Part shown: in pieces, positions 1 to 6,499 of the stretch | Position numbering within the stretch: the stretch's first letter is position 1 | Layout: the number at the start of each line of letters is the position of its first letter | Assembly: GCA_027310925.1 (NCBI GenBank) | Contig: DAICZX010000033.1 | Span: 1 to 16,774 of the forward strand | Length of the DNA: 16,774 nt | Direction of reading: 5' to 3' | Origin: Candidatus Parcubacteria bacterium | GTDB lineage: Bacteria; Patescibacteriota; Minisyncoccia; Phycocordibacterales; Phycocordibacteraceae | The notes under the pieces: generated by a model | Database searches by the model: none | What the model was told of the DNA's origin: nothing | Seen by the model: only the letters and a program-made list of their open reading frames with translations | Program-made: the position numbers and the translations under genes

Positions 1-40
1 TGCGTAAACGCATGGGGCCCGTACTTCCTTCAAGGAAGAG
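1..40 (-). terminator. Possible weak terminator hairpins after the secreted-protein gene
   Basis: Two small inverted repeats follow the stop codon of the minus-strand gene. One has a 6-bp stem with a 3-nt loop (24-29 with 33-38, CTTCCT/AGGAAG). The other is TGCG-taaa-CGCA at 1-12. Neither is followed by a clear T-run on the minus strand, so an intrinsic terminator is only a possibility. Confidence 0.3.
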
Positions 41-985
41 TTACTTCGTCATTGTAACATTTTTGACCACCTTAACGTGGTTTCGTTCAAAGCGACAGTA
101 ATATCCGTGGGGAATCTGTTTCCCACCACAGAGGAACGGGCCCTTCGGGATTTTGAACAAGCGATACTGTCCACTTGTTGCTAATACATCTACTTTGGGC
201 GTGTTGAGTCCAATCACCGAAGGTTTCGGGTATGCTTTTTTTTCCGCAAAGACGCAGGTCAATGCGGCTTGTGCCACAATCCCATAGCTGCTGTTTGCGG
301 AAAGTGCCGCACCTAGGCCTACTGCCGTTCTGCTGGCGTAGTTTGCTGCGCTACCTGAACCGCCGCCCTGGCCATCATTTCCAACGGTCGTATATAGCTG
401 GTCACCGAAAGCGGTGTTTATCTTTTCTCCGCCATATTCCTTGGGCAGAACAACACTGCTGTAAATGAAAGGCCTTTTTGCTAGCCCTTCGAACTGTCCC
501 TGCAAGGATTTGACCGTGACGCTTTTCTCGTAAAGTCCGAAGAATTCGGGAACGTACTTTTTACGAGTGAATGGCTTAATTCTTAACCGCGGTCCGCAGG
601 GACCACTTTTCGCCAGTGTTATGCCTCCACTGGCAACAATAGTCGGTGGTAGTACTGGGACTTGCACTGGAATGAAGGAGTCATAGGAAACAATTGCTCC
701 ATTTCCCGAGGCAGTCGAAGAACTCCTCGACTTCACATTTCCGGTTTTGATGTCATTTAACACATTGCCAGTCGAGGCTTTTGCGGTGCTTGGACCTCCC
801 GTACCAATCCCGACTGCGCCCGATTCTGACGTCGATTTGGAACCGGAAACTGCTTGAGCCACGGTATTTACCGTTGAAGGACTGTTGCGCATGCAACCGC
901 AGTTGGGATCCCAATTCTCACCTGCAAATGCTACTCCTGCAACCGAAAGTAAACCGAGTGTACCCATCAACACGATTTTTTTCAT
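41..985 (-). CDS. Secreted protein of unknown function
   Basis: This gene encodes 314 residues. The N-terminus is a clear Sec signal peptide: a Lys pair, a hydrophobic core at about residues 4-19, and an Ala-x-Ala-like site near residue 21 (VAFA before GENWD). No lipobox Cys is seen. The mature protein starts with a short Cys cluster (CGCM, about residues 30-33). A Ser/Thr/Gly-rich, probably disordered stretch follows (about 35-100), and then a more ordered C-terminal half rich in Tyr, Lys and Gly with a few more Cys (GPCGP, LTCVF, FLCGG, YYCRF). The spread of Cys would suit disulfides formed outside the membrane; a DsbA-like protein is encoded at 6689. The start at 985 is backed by the signal peptide and by a Shine-Dalgarno sequence (AAAGGTGAT just upstream). 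I do not recognise the family. A surface or adhesin-like role is only a guess. Confidence 0.8.
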   Translation of the reverse strand: MKKIVLMGTLGLLSVAGVAFAGENWDPNCGCMRNSPSTVNTVAQAVSGSKSTSESGAVGIGTGGPSTAKASTGNVLNDIKTGNVKSRSSSTASGNGAIVSYDSFIPVQVPVLPPTIVASGGITLAKSGPCGPRLRIKPFTRKKYVPEFFGLYEKSVTVKSLQGQFEGLAKRPFIYSSVVLPKEYGGEKINTAFGDQLYTTVGNDGQGGGSGSAANYASRTAVGLGAALSANSSYGIVAQAALTCVFAEKKAYPKPSVIGLNTPKVDVLATSGQYRLFKIPKGPFLCGGKQIPHGYYCRFERNHVKVVKNVTMTK

Positions 986-1109
986 CTCATCACCTTTATG
1001 GGGATTCCCCCGTTGATTTAGGACTATCTATCCATAGTTTGAGGGAGAACCTCCGGTCTCCCAATTTTTGAATGTGCAATACGCGGACAGGTTCTTCCCT
1101 TCCGTGCCT
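986..1109 (-). promoter_or_regulatory. Structured 5' leader with four consecutive hairpins and a Shine-Dalgarno sequence
   Basis: Between the predicted transcription start (about 1109) and the ATG (985) lie about 124 nt. In plus coordinates the inverted repeats are: 1084-1091 with 1098-1104 (CGGA, bulged c, AGG / CCT TCCG); 1043-1048 with 1057-1062 (GGGAGA/TCTCCC); 1023-1027 with 1034-1038 (ACTAT/ATAGT); 1000-1003 with 1007-1010 (GGGG/CCCC). The last one sits right next to the Shine-Dalgarno sequence at about 989-997. I could not match this to a known riboswitch class; the c-di-GMP-I consensus as I remember it does not fit. It may act as an RNA stabiliser, a thermosensor-like element or an unknown regulator. 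Confidence 0.5.
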
Positions 1110-1115
1110 ATATTT

Positions 1116-1144
1116 TATATAGCATGATATATTGATATTGTCAA
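1116..1144 (-). promoter_or_regulatory. Near-consensus sigma70-type promoter for the secreted-protein gene
   Basis: On the minus strand there is a perfect -35 TTGACA (1144-1139), a 17-bp spacer, and a -10 TATATA (1121-1116) preceded by TGC, an extended -10. The predicted start is near 1109. The -35 lies at the edge of the transposase remnant that begins at about 1147, so the insertion may have shaped this promoter. Confidence 0.8.
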
Positions 1145-1146
1145 AT

Positions 1147-1591
1147 TAACAAACCACCGCTTCTCTTCGGAATGCGCTTCTCACGTATTCTCGTCCGCGC
1201 ATCTTCCACAGCGACAACGCGAGCGAATACCGCGCGGGAGCATTCGTCGGAATATTGGGAAGGGTCGGTTCTGTCATCTCACGGAGTGCACCGGGCTGTC
1301 CCTGAGAGAACGGGTACCAAGAGAGCTTCTATGATAAGTTCAAAATCGATCTCGGGGACACGAACCGCTTTGACTCTTTCGGAGAACTCATCGCAGAGGT
1401 GTATCACACATGTGTGGGTATATAACCACTCTCGCATACACTCGGCGCTCAGGATGGCACCGTCAGAGTTTGTAAAATTACACGCACTCAATCGTCTAGG
1501 ATGTGGTCCGAAGAAAGGGGTCAGTTCCAATGACCGATCGAGGAAGCGGCTTGGATTCAAAAGTCCGCGTAGCATCTCCATGAGGAAATGA
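1147..1591 (+). pseudogene. Remnant of a DDE integrase-core transposase (IS3/IS481-like)
   Basis: Joining two frames gives a recognisable C-terminal half of an rve-type transposase. In the frame of position 1198 one reads IFHSDNASEYRAG, the second catalytic Asp region. After an in-frame TGA at 1303-1305 the same frame continues as ENGYQESFYDKFKIDLGD, which carries the catalytic Glu. A frameshift near 1410-1420 moves the reading to the frame of 1172, with YNHSRIHSALRMAPSEF, the usual C-terminal block of these enzymes. The N-terminal part (helix-turn-helix and first Asp) is missing and nothing resembling it lies further left. The element is therefore 5'-truncated, has one nonsense mutation and one frameshift, and cannot make an active enzyme. 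No clear terminal inverted repeats were found. Exact family assignment is from memory of the motifs; the transposase identity itself is fairly safe. Confidence 0.8.
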
Positions 1592-1698
1592 ATGGTGCAA
1601 TTAGAATGCGAATTCAGTACGGGCCGTTTTCTAATCAATAGCTTGGACGTAATGGTACTTGTGGTTGATTAAAATCTTTCTTAAACTTATGTGGTTAC

Positions 1699-1742
1699 GG
1701 CCAGAGAAGCCGCGCCGTATATCGTGAGCGACTTCTCTGGCC
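1699..1742. repeat. 44-bp inverted-repeat element flanked by GTTAC direct repeats
   Basis: GGCCAGAGAAG (1699-1709) is perfectly complementary to CTTCTCTGGCC (1732-1742). The stem continues, after one mismatch, with CGC/GCG. The same pentamer GTTAC lies on both sides (1694-1698 and 1744-1748), like a short target-site duplication with 1 nt between the right arm and the repeat. It could be a miniature mobile element, a strong RNA hairpin acting as terminator (there is no T-run), or a REP-like repeat. Confidence 0.6.
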
Positions 1743-1884
1743 AGTTACGCGTTTATTTGAAGCATAGCCATGGCTATTGGATGAATAACTGATAACAAAA
1801 GATCAAGTATGAAGACGTAAAAGCATGCTTCTACACTCCCTACCATAAATATGCAAGCAGGCAAATGAAAAAAACATGAAGTAA

Positions 1885-1916
1885 TTCATCTGAGTCTTCT
1901 TCATCTTTTGTTCATG
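1885..1916 (+). promoter_or_regulatory. Candidate OmpR-type operator: TTCAT direct repeats
   Basis: TTCATC occurs at 1885-1890 and 1900-1905, and TTCATG at 1911-1916. The last two are exactly 11 bp apart, one helical turn, as expected for tandem binding of an OmpR/PhoB-type dimer. They lie 68-99 bp before the response-regulator start. This fits autoregulation, although the regulator here is truncated. Inferred from spacing only. Confidence 0.45.
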
Positions 1917-1947
1917 ATGGGGAAACTAGTATGTGTTAAGGCGTATA

Positions 1948-1977
1948 TTGTAATCAATTACTAGAAGTGGATATCAT
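1948..1977 (+). promoter_or_regulatory. Putative promoter giving a leaderless response-regulator mRNA
   Basis: TTGTAA (1948-1953), an 18-bp spacer and TATCAT (1972-1977) precede the ATG at 1984 by only 6 nt. Transcription would start at or next to the ATG. No Shine-Dalgarno sequence is present. Confidence 0.45.
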
Positions 1978-1983
1978 TGTCTT

Positions 1984-2187
1984 ATGAGAATATTAATTGT
2001 CGAAGATGAAGAGAAACTTGCTGAGGTTCTCGCAGAAGGTCTTTCGAAAAAGGGTTACGCCGTGGATACAGTGAGTGATGGTACCAAGGCATTTGCCCGC
2101 ATATCAATACATCGAAATGATTACGATCTAGTCATTCTCGATCCCAAGCACCTCCGCAACAGGAACAGCGGCAAACTAACTCACTAA
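1984..2187 (+). pseudogene. Truncated OmpR-family response regulator (receiver domain only, incomplete)
   Basis: The 67-residue product starts like a normal receiver domain: MRILIVEDEE with the acidic pocket (E7, D8), a first helix, then DYDLVILD with the phospho-acceptor Asp53. Right after Asp53 the homology stops and is replaced by 14 unrelated residues and a stop. The conserved Ser/Thr and Lys of the second half of the receiver and the whole winged-helix DNA-binding domain are absent. Translation of the next 200 nt in the other frames gave nothing recognisable as the missing part, so this looks like a deletion or recombination rather than a simple frameshift. Complete OmpR-type regulators are about 220-240 aa. 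No partner histidine kinase is in the window. A functional single-domain regulator is unlikely, since residues needed for the phosphorylation switch are missing. Confidence 0.8.
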
Positions 2188-2290
2188 TTTTCAAACATTA
2201 TAAGATTTATATTGGTGCGATTTTGGGTATAGAAAGGGGCTTGTGTACTTGCATTGGCATAGACCTTATCTACGTCCGTTTGCGGCGGGG

Positions 2291-2336
2291 TGGTGGATTG
2301 GAATGTGTCGGATGCACAGACTAATCAAGTCCACCA
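2291..2336. repeat. Nested inverted repeat upstream of the small basic protein gene
   Basis: TGGTGGA (2291-2297) pairs with TCCACCA (2330-2336), a 7-bp stem. Inside it TGTG and CACA enclose a 7-nt loop. The stretch 2188-2404 otherwise contains no gene I can support. The hairpin might end transcription of the broken regulator, or fold in the leader of the next gene. There is no clear T-run after it. Confidence 0.4.
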
Positions 2337-2404
2337 GGATAAGAAATTCTTTTTCGGTAGTTCGTTCATGATTATTTCACTGCGTATATGAGACCATAAT
2401 AGAT

Positions 2405-2665
2405 ATGAAAAAAACGCGCAAATCCGCCGTAGCGAAAGCTACTCGAAATACAGTGCTCAACGTGGCAAGTCATGTCGAAAGTCTTAAAGAAGAAGCAGAG
2501 CGAGCTTGGAACCAGACAAAGCCGCGTCAACAAAGAATTAGTGAGAATTTCAAGAATGCCGGGCAGAAGATTTTTGCCTTCGGGGAAGGCGTAGCTACCG
2601 GTTTAAGGGAAGGTGTCTCGGAAGTCAAAAAGAGGAATAAGGGAAAAAGAGATGTCACTGTTTAA
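2405..2665 (+). CDS. Small basic protein of unknown function
   Basis: The gene encodes 86 residues, strongly Lys/Arg-rich at both ends (MKKTRKS at the start, KKRNKGKRD near the end). The central part is probably helical: SLKEEAERAWNQTKPRQQ, then a short less charged stretch with Phe and Gly (KIFAFGEGVATGLREG). There is no signal peptide and no clear membrane helix. Such a composition suits a nucleic-acid-binding or membrane-surface protein, but I recognise no family. No Shine-Dalgarno sequence is seen. CATAAT (2395-2400) lies 4 nt before the ATG and TATATG (2385-2390) 14 nt before it, so a very short leader is possible. Neighbours give no functional hint. The even codon pattern and lack of competing ORFs favour a real gene. 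Confidence 0.6.
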   Translation: MKKTRKSAVAKATRNTVLNVASHVESLKEEAERAWNQTKPRQQRISENFKNAGQKIFAFGEGVATGLREGVSEVKKRNKGKRDVTV

Positions 2666-2708
2666 CCCATCACTATCTTCTAGCGAGTCGAAACAATCGA
2701 TTGAATCT

Positions 2709-2750
2709 TGACAGTCTCATCACTGGTTCGCTGACAGTCTTTGGTGATGA
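2709..2750. repeat. Direct repeat TGACAGTCT (x2) interleaved with a 7-bp inverted repeat
   Basis: TGACAGTCT occurs at 2709-2717 and again at 2732-2740, 23 bp apart. Overlapping this, TCATCAC (2717-2723) pairs with GTGATGA (2744-2750). The site lies between the small basic protein and yggT. It could be a terminator without a T-run or an operator for yggT. Confidence 0.4.
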
Positions 2751-2812
2751 AGGTGTCCCCAGGTAATGCTAGAAACTGTTCCGTCTTCATGCTCGTTCCA
2801 TTATGACTTCGG

Positions 2813-2818
2813 TAGAAT
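2813..2818 (+). promoter_or_regulatory. -10 element TAGAAT, 7 nt before the yggT start
   Basis: TAGAAT ends 7 nt before the ATG at 2826, which puts the expected transcript start at the start codon itself. No good -35 was found at 16-18 bp and no Shine-Dalgarno sequence is present. Confidence 0.4.
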
Positions 2819-2825
2819 GTAACGC

Positions 2826-3161
2826 ATGGCAGAACTCATAGTGCAGCGGTCTTATTATCCAGCAATTTTGGTGGCACGGCTTATCAATGTGGTTGTCGGC
2901 ATTGTCGAAGTGGTTCTCATTCTTAGGATATTGCTGGAACTATTCGGAGCGAATTCTGTTTCGAGATTCGTTAATTGGATTTACGGAGTTAGCGCAGTGC
3001 TGCTCGGCCCATTTGCAGGTTCTTTCGCACCACTCAGTCTTGGGAATAGATCTGAATTCGATATTGCTGCCGTCCTAGCCATGGTCGCCTATGTCTTCAC
3101 AGGATGGTTTTTCATCCAGCTTCTTTCATTTATATTTGTCTCGGCAAGTCGCATAAACTAG
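2826..3161 (+). CDS. yggT: YggT-family integral membrane protein
   Basis: The 111-residue protein has two hydrophobic regions (about residues 13-41 and 79-107) separated by a polar loop. The pattern ILRILLELFGANSVSRFVNWIYG followed by LLGPFAGSF is the YggT signature: a helix ending in LFGAN, an aromatic-rich segment, then a PF-x-G motif. YggT proteins are small inner-membrane proteins. In other bacteria they are linked to ion homeostasis, osmotic shock tolerance and placement of division or photosynthetic components; the exact activity is unsettled. The gene stands alone on this strand and converges with the methyltransferase gene. The start at 2826 fits the family length of about 90-110 aa, and the near-adjacent TAGAAT suggests a leaderless mRNA. 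Confidence 0.8.
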   Translation: MAELIVQRSYYPAILVARLINVVVGIVEVVLILRILLELFGANSVSRFVNWIYGVSAVLLGPFAGSFAPLSLGNRSEFDIAAVLAMVAYVFTGWFFIQLLSFIFVSASRIN

Positions 3162-3195
3162 TGCTAAGACCATAATTATTATTGTCTGTTTCGGA

Positions 3196-3270
3196 TGAGA
3201 TCTATCTAATCTCAACAAGACGGGACCACTTTATAGAAATAAAATAGCGTGCGCTTAATTAAGAATTAAG
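3196..3270. terminator. Two hairpins between convergent genes (possible terminators)
   Basis: TGAGAT (3196-3201) pairs with ATCTCA (3209-3214) around a 7-nt loop. CTTAATT (3254-3260) pairs with AATTAAG (3264-3270) around 3 nt and overlaps the methyltransferase stop codon. Both lie where transcripts from 2826 (plus) and 3828 (minus) should end. T-runs are poor, so confidence is modest. Confidence 0.35.
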
Positions 3271-3828
3271 GATAGCCGTAACCATGTAAAAATCTTCTGA
3301 GAGATTTTTTGTTTCGACAACGCGTAGACCGGCCATGTGTATCATATCTGTCGCTTCTTTTTCACTAAACCGTATAGCGAGGGGAGGGCCCGTCTTTGTT
3401 GCTATCTTCTTCCAATCCAAGTTAATCAGCTTTCCGTTGGGGGCAAGCATTTCTTTCGTGTTTTTCAACACCTGAATAGGATCGTTAAAATCATGTAGAA
3501 CAGTGCCATAAAAGATAACATCCGCACAACCCTTGCAAAAGACGGCAGATTCCGCTTCTTTTATCTCGGTATATATGTTCTTAAGAACTTCCTCTTCAGC
3601 TTTCTTGCGTAGCCTCAATATGGAATCTCCATCGGTATCTGTTGCGTAGACTTTACCATGCATGCCAACTATTCTGGCCGCAGGGATTGTGAAGAATCCA
3701 TCATTGCAGCCAATATCCATGAACACTGATCCCTCATGCACGCCTATATCGGATAATATTTTTTCAGGATTCTGCCTGACCCTCCGAACCTTCTCGTCAT
3801 AATGAAATTTGTGGTGGCCGTGATTCAT
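3259..3828 (-). CDS. Class I SAM-dependent methyltransferase
   Basis: The 189-residue protein has the Rossmann-type methyltransferase core. Motif I is VFMDIGCNDGFF (DIGCNDG at 38-44; the usual form is D-x-G-x-G-x-G, here with Asn-Asp-Gly). An acidic end of strand 2 follows (VYATDTD, likely ribose binding), then the region ADVIFYGTVLHDF and the post-motif segment MLAPNGKLINLDWK typical of UbiE/Methyltransf_11-like enzymes. The N-terminus is His-rich (MNHGHHKFHY), as in some small methyltransferases annotated as UbiE-like. The substrate cannot be read from the sequence. It lies 27 nt downstream of pyruvate kinase on the same strand and is probably co-transcribed, although TACACT ends 6 nt before its ATG and could start its own leaderless message. 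There is no Shine-Dalgarno sequence. Confidence 0.85.
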   Translation of the reverse strand: MNHGHHKFHYDEKVRRVRQNPEKILSDIGVHEGSVFMDIGCNDGFFTIPAARIVGMHGKVYATDTDGDSILRLRKKAEEEVLKNIYTEIKEAESAVFCKGCADVIFYGTVLHDFNDPIQVLKNTKEMLAPNGKLINLDWKKIATKTGPPLAIRFSEKEATDMIHMAGLRVVETKNLSEDFYMVTAILNS

Positions 3829-3855
3829 TTCTGTAGTGTAGAGTTTGGAAGGTAG

Positions 3856-5280
3856 TCACAGTACCTGCACCATCACCGTGTTAGTTCCTCCGACCTTTCC
3901 GAAGGGGATACCTGCTGCAATGATAATATGGTCACGCTTACTCGCGATCTTCTGATGAATCATAGTACGTTTTGATTCAGCGACGACATCAAGTAGGTTT
4001 TCGAACGAGCTTGCGATAAGCGGATGACAAGCGAAGGACAGTGCCAGTCGGCGTGCGGTCTCCACGCGTGGCGTGAAGACGATGATTGGACGTGTTGGTC
4101 GATAACGCGAAATCATGCGTGCGGTGAAGCCGCTCTCAGAAAGGGCCACGATGGCCTTTGCATTTGTGGCATGGGCGACGTCCACGACCACGCGGCCAAT
4201 CGCGTCAACGGTCTCAGTCTCATCGCTTGCATGGATGCCGCGAAAGAGATCGCGGTATATGCTGGCATTCTCAGTCTTCTTTGCTATCTGTGTCATCATC
4301 GTCACCGCTTCCACCGGATATTTGCCCATAGCGGTTTCTTGCGAAAGCATGACCGCGTCTGTGCCATCGAGAATTGCGTTAGCAACATCGCCGACTTCAG
4401 CACGGGTCGGTACTGGATTCTGGATCATCGACTCAAGCATCTGAGTGGCAGTAATAACTGCCTTGCCGGCGGCGACACTCTTATGGATGATCTGTTTCTG
4501 CATAAGGGGCACGTTTTCGGGTGACGCTTCTACTGCCAGGTCGCCACGTGCAACCATAACGCCGTCGGCTTCCGCGATTATCGCATCGATGTCTGCAACC
4601 GCTTCATTAGTCTCTATCTTCGCGATGATGGCAGGAGTATGTTTGGGCGATTGTTTCTCGATGAGCGTTCGAAATTTTCTCACATCATCTGCGGAGCGCA
4701 CGAACGAAAGCGCAATGAAGTCGACACCCTGTGCGAGACCAAAGATGAGATCAGTTCGATCTTTCTCAGTGACGGAATTAATCTTGCGAAACGCGCCGGG
4801 CACGTTGACGCTACGTCGACCCTTAATATCGCCGCCCACAATGACGCTGGTCTCTACGTCATGACCATGCACCGCGGTAACCTCGAGCTTTCGGCGACCG
4901 TCGTCGAGCATAATGATATCGCCCCTCTTTACTTCTCTATATAGGTACGGATAATTAATGAATACGCGTTTCTCCGTGCCGGCACACTTTTTTGCAGTAA
5001 GCGTAAATCGCGCTCCAGGCACAAGAGTAACACCACCCTCAATGAAATCGCCGATACGGACTTTCGGTCCCGAAAGATCCTGCAGAATAGCGACAGGCTC
5101 GTTGAGTTTCTTCGATATTGTGCGAATAGTCTTGATATAATGTGCATGCTCTTCGTGCGAACCATGTGAAAAATTAAGGCGGGTAACGTTCACGCCGGCC
5201 TCAATGAGACTCGTGAGTGTTTTTACGTCGCAGGAGGATGGGCCAATGGTCGCTACAATTTTTGTTCGTTTGAATCGCAT
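3856..5280 (-). CDS. pyk: Pyruvate kinase
   Basis: This 474-residue enzyme converts phosphoenolpyruvate and ADP to pyruvate and ATP, the last step of glycolysis. Visible signatures are RTKIVATIGPSS at the N-terminus, RLNFSHG (34-40), the B-domain between about residues 75 and 170, AIIAKIE with catalytic Lys221 and metal ligand Glu223, VARGDLAVE (243-251) with the metal-binding Asp247, TATQMLESM (277-285), PTRAE (291-295) and GTDAVMLSQETA (306-317). The C-terminal domain is present and ends in a GGTNT motif. Length is normal for bacterial enzymes. An oddity is Gln314 where MLSGETA is usual. The N-terminal signature fixes the start at 5280. There is no Shine-Dalgarno sequence. In CPR bacteria this enzyme is often among the few ATP-producing steps. 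The methyltransferase follows on the same strand. Confidence 0.97.
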   Translation of the reverse strand: MRFKRTKIVATIGPSSCDVKTLTSLIEAGVNVTRLNFSHGSHEEHAHYIKTIRTISKKLNEPVAILQDLSGPKVRIGDFIEGGVTLVPGARFTLTAKKCAGTEKRVFINYPYLYREVKRGDIIMLDDGRRKLEVTAVHGHDVETSVIVGGDIKGRRSVNVPGAFRKINSVTEKDRTDLIFGLAQGVDFIALSFVRSADDVRKFRTLIEKQSPKHTPAIIAKIETNEAVADIDAIIAEADGVMVARGDLAVEASPENVPLMQKQIIHKSVAAGKAVITATQMLESMIQNPVPTRAEVGDVANAILDGTDAVMLSQETAMGKYPVEAVTMMTQIAKKTENASIYRDLFRGIHASDETETVDAIGRVVVDVAHATNAKAIVALSESGFTARMISRYRPTRPIIVFTPRVETARRLALSFACHPLIASSFENLLDVVAESKRTMIHQKIASKRDHIIIAAGIPFGKVGGTNTVMVQVL

Positions 5281-5291
5281 AGATTAATGAA

Positions 5292-5319
5292 TGTATACCT
5301 CGTTCCGTGCAATAAGGAA
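5292..5319 (-). promoter_or_regulatory. Putative pyk promoter with very short leader
   Basis: On the minus strand TATACA (5297-5292) lies 11 nt before the ATG at 5280. A weak -35 TTCCTT (5319-5314) is 16 bp upstream. The expected leader is about 5 nt and no usable Shine-Dalgarno sequence is present (GAGGT is 16 nt away). Confidence 0.4.
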
Positions 5320-5366
5320 AGGGCAAAATGGTGACACATGGTATGCCCATTCTCGCGAATTCACCT

Positions 5367-5396
5367 TTGGCGCTTTTCACTGGCATCGGCTAGAAT
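5367..5396 (+). promoter_or_regulatory. Putative promoter of the gene at 5412
   Basis: TTGGCG (5367-5372), an 18-bp spacer and TAGAAT (5391-5396) lie 15 nt before the ATG. The predicted leader is under 10 nt and contains no Shine-Dalgarno sequence. Confidence 0.45.
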
Positions 5397-5411
5397 GATT
5401 TGTGTTTGATT

Positions 5412-6491
5412 ATGTCTAAGACGATACGTTGGATAAGTGTAGGCGTTGCCGTGCTTGTAGGCATGTATTTTTTTTTCTTTGCTGATTTCTCTTCGTTTAC
5501 ATATCGCTCGGAAGCGTTTGGTGGCCATGAACGTTTCATTCCGCTCCCGGTACTCAATAAAGCCGATTATGTCGCGCGGCTCTTTGCACTTGCGCATGTG
5601 AGCACTTCAACACTCGTTGCCTCGTCTGAGGCGGCATTGGATTCGACTACTACGACACTGGGTGCCAAGCGGCTCTGGCCAGTAAATACGGTGTATCCTA
5701 ATGCTGGCGCCATCCTGCCTTTCAAACGCATCGTCGCCTATTACGGAAATTATTATTCCACACAGATGGGCGTGCTCGGGGAGTATCCAACAGCCCAAAT
5801 GCTCTCGATGCTTGCAAGTACGACGGCGGAGTGGGCGGCCGCTGATCCAAGTACGCCCGTGATACCGGCGTTGGAATACATAGCCGTTGTTGCTCAGGGA
5901 AGTCCCGGTTCAGATCATATGTACCGACTACGAATGCCGGATAATCAAATCGAAAAGACAATTCAGCTAGCCAATCAGATACACGGGCTCGCCATTCTTG
6001 ATGTGCAAGTCGGATTAAGCGATCTGCAGAAAGAACTTCCATTACTGGAACCATATTTGAGAATGTCACAGGTAGAACTTGCTATCTACCCGGAATTTTC
6101 TATGAAGTATGGTAATCCGCCCGATTCCGTTATCGGCACTTTTGATGCTTCTGATATAAATTATGCGGCTACTTATCTTGCCAGTATTGTGGACAAATAC
6201 CACTTGCCGCCAAAGGTGCTTATCGTAGACCGTTTTACGGAATCAATGGTCACTAATTATAAAAACATACGGCCGTTGCCAGAGGTTGAGATAGTCATGA
6301 ATATGGATGGCTGGGGCTCGCGAAGAAAGAAGAAGGGGACTTATAACGCAGTCATTTATCCGGAACCCGTACAATTTACAGGCATCAAACTCTTTTATAA
6401 AAACGACCTTAGACCACCTTCGCACGGCATGCTGACACCTGCCGAAATATTAAAGCTCACCCCCGCACCGATCTATATTCAGTATCAATAG
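5412..6491 (+). CDS. Membrane-anchored or secreted conserved protein of unknown function, possible TIM-barrel fold
   Basis: The 359-residue protein starts with a signal-anchor helix (about residues 6-25, with a run of Phe) and continues as a large extracytoplasmic domain. Spaced motifs look like the strand ends of a (beta/alpha) barrel: RIVAYYGNYYS, LEYIAVVAQ, LAILDVQVG, ELAIYPEFSM, KVLIVDRFTESM, EIVMNMDGWGS, GIKLFYKND, and PIYIQYQ at the very end. From memory, proteins with this series of motifs occur as unnamed 'hypothetical' or lipoprotein entries in several phyla. The acidic residues at strand ends (E in YPEF, D in VDRF, D in MDGWG) resemble glycosidase-like active sites, but that is inference. 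The ATG at 5412 is preferred over a TTG at 5400, because it begins right before the signal anchor and fits the promoter. The gene is divergent from pyk. Confidence 0.75.
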   Translation: MSKTIRWISVGVAVLVGMYFFFFADFSSFTYRSEAFGGHERFIPLPVLNKADYVARLFALAHVSTSTLVASSEAALDSTTTTLGAKRLWPVNTVYPNAGAILPFKRIVAYYGNYYSTQMGVLGEYPTAQMLSMLASTTAEWAAADPSTPVIPALEYIAVVAQGSPGSDHMYRLRMPDNQIEKTIQLANQIHGLAILDVQVGLSDLQKELPLLEPYLRMSQVELAIYPEFSMKYGNPPDSVIGTFDASDINYAATYLASIVDKYHLPPKVLIVDRFTESMVTNYKNIRPLPEVEIVMNMDGWGSRRKKKGTYNAVIYPEPVQFTGIKLFYKNDLRPPSHGMLTPAEILKLTPAPIYIQYQ

Positions 6492-6499
6492 AGAATAAA

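Larger units (their letters stand above)
1592..1983. other. Non-coding stretch between transposase remnant and response-regulator fragment
   Basis: No credible gene was seen here. The stretch holds the long inverted repeat at 1699-1742, the A-rich segment near 1868-1874, the TTCAT-type direct repeats at 1885-1916 and a promoter just before 1984, each listed separately. Short ORFs in this area have no family resemblance. Confidence 0.6.

Noticed and set aside
1303..1305. UGA recoding (Trp or Gly) as an explanation for the in-frame TGA in the transposase
   Set aside because: The long intact genes have no in-frame TGA and several genes end in TGA, so the standard reading applies. The element also has a frameshift and is truncated, so simple decay explains it.
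1279..1638. 119-aa minus-strand ORF opposite the transposase
   Set aside because: It is the antisense shadow of the recognisable transposase frames and shows no family features.
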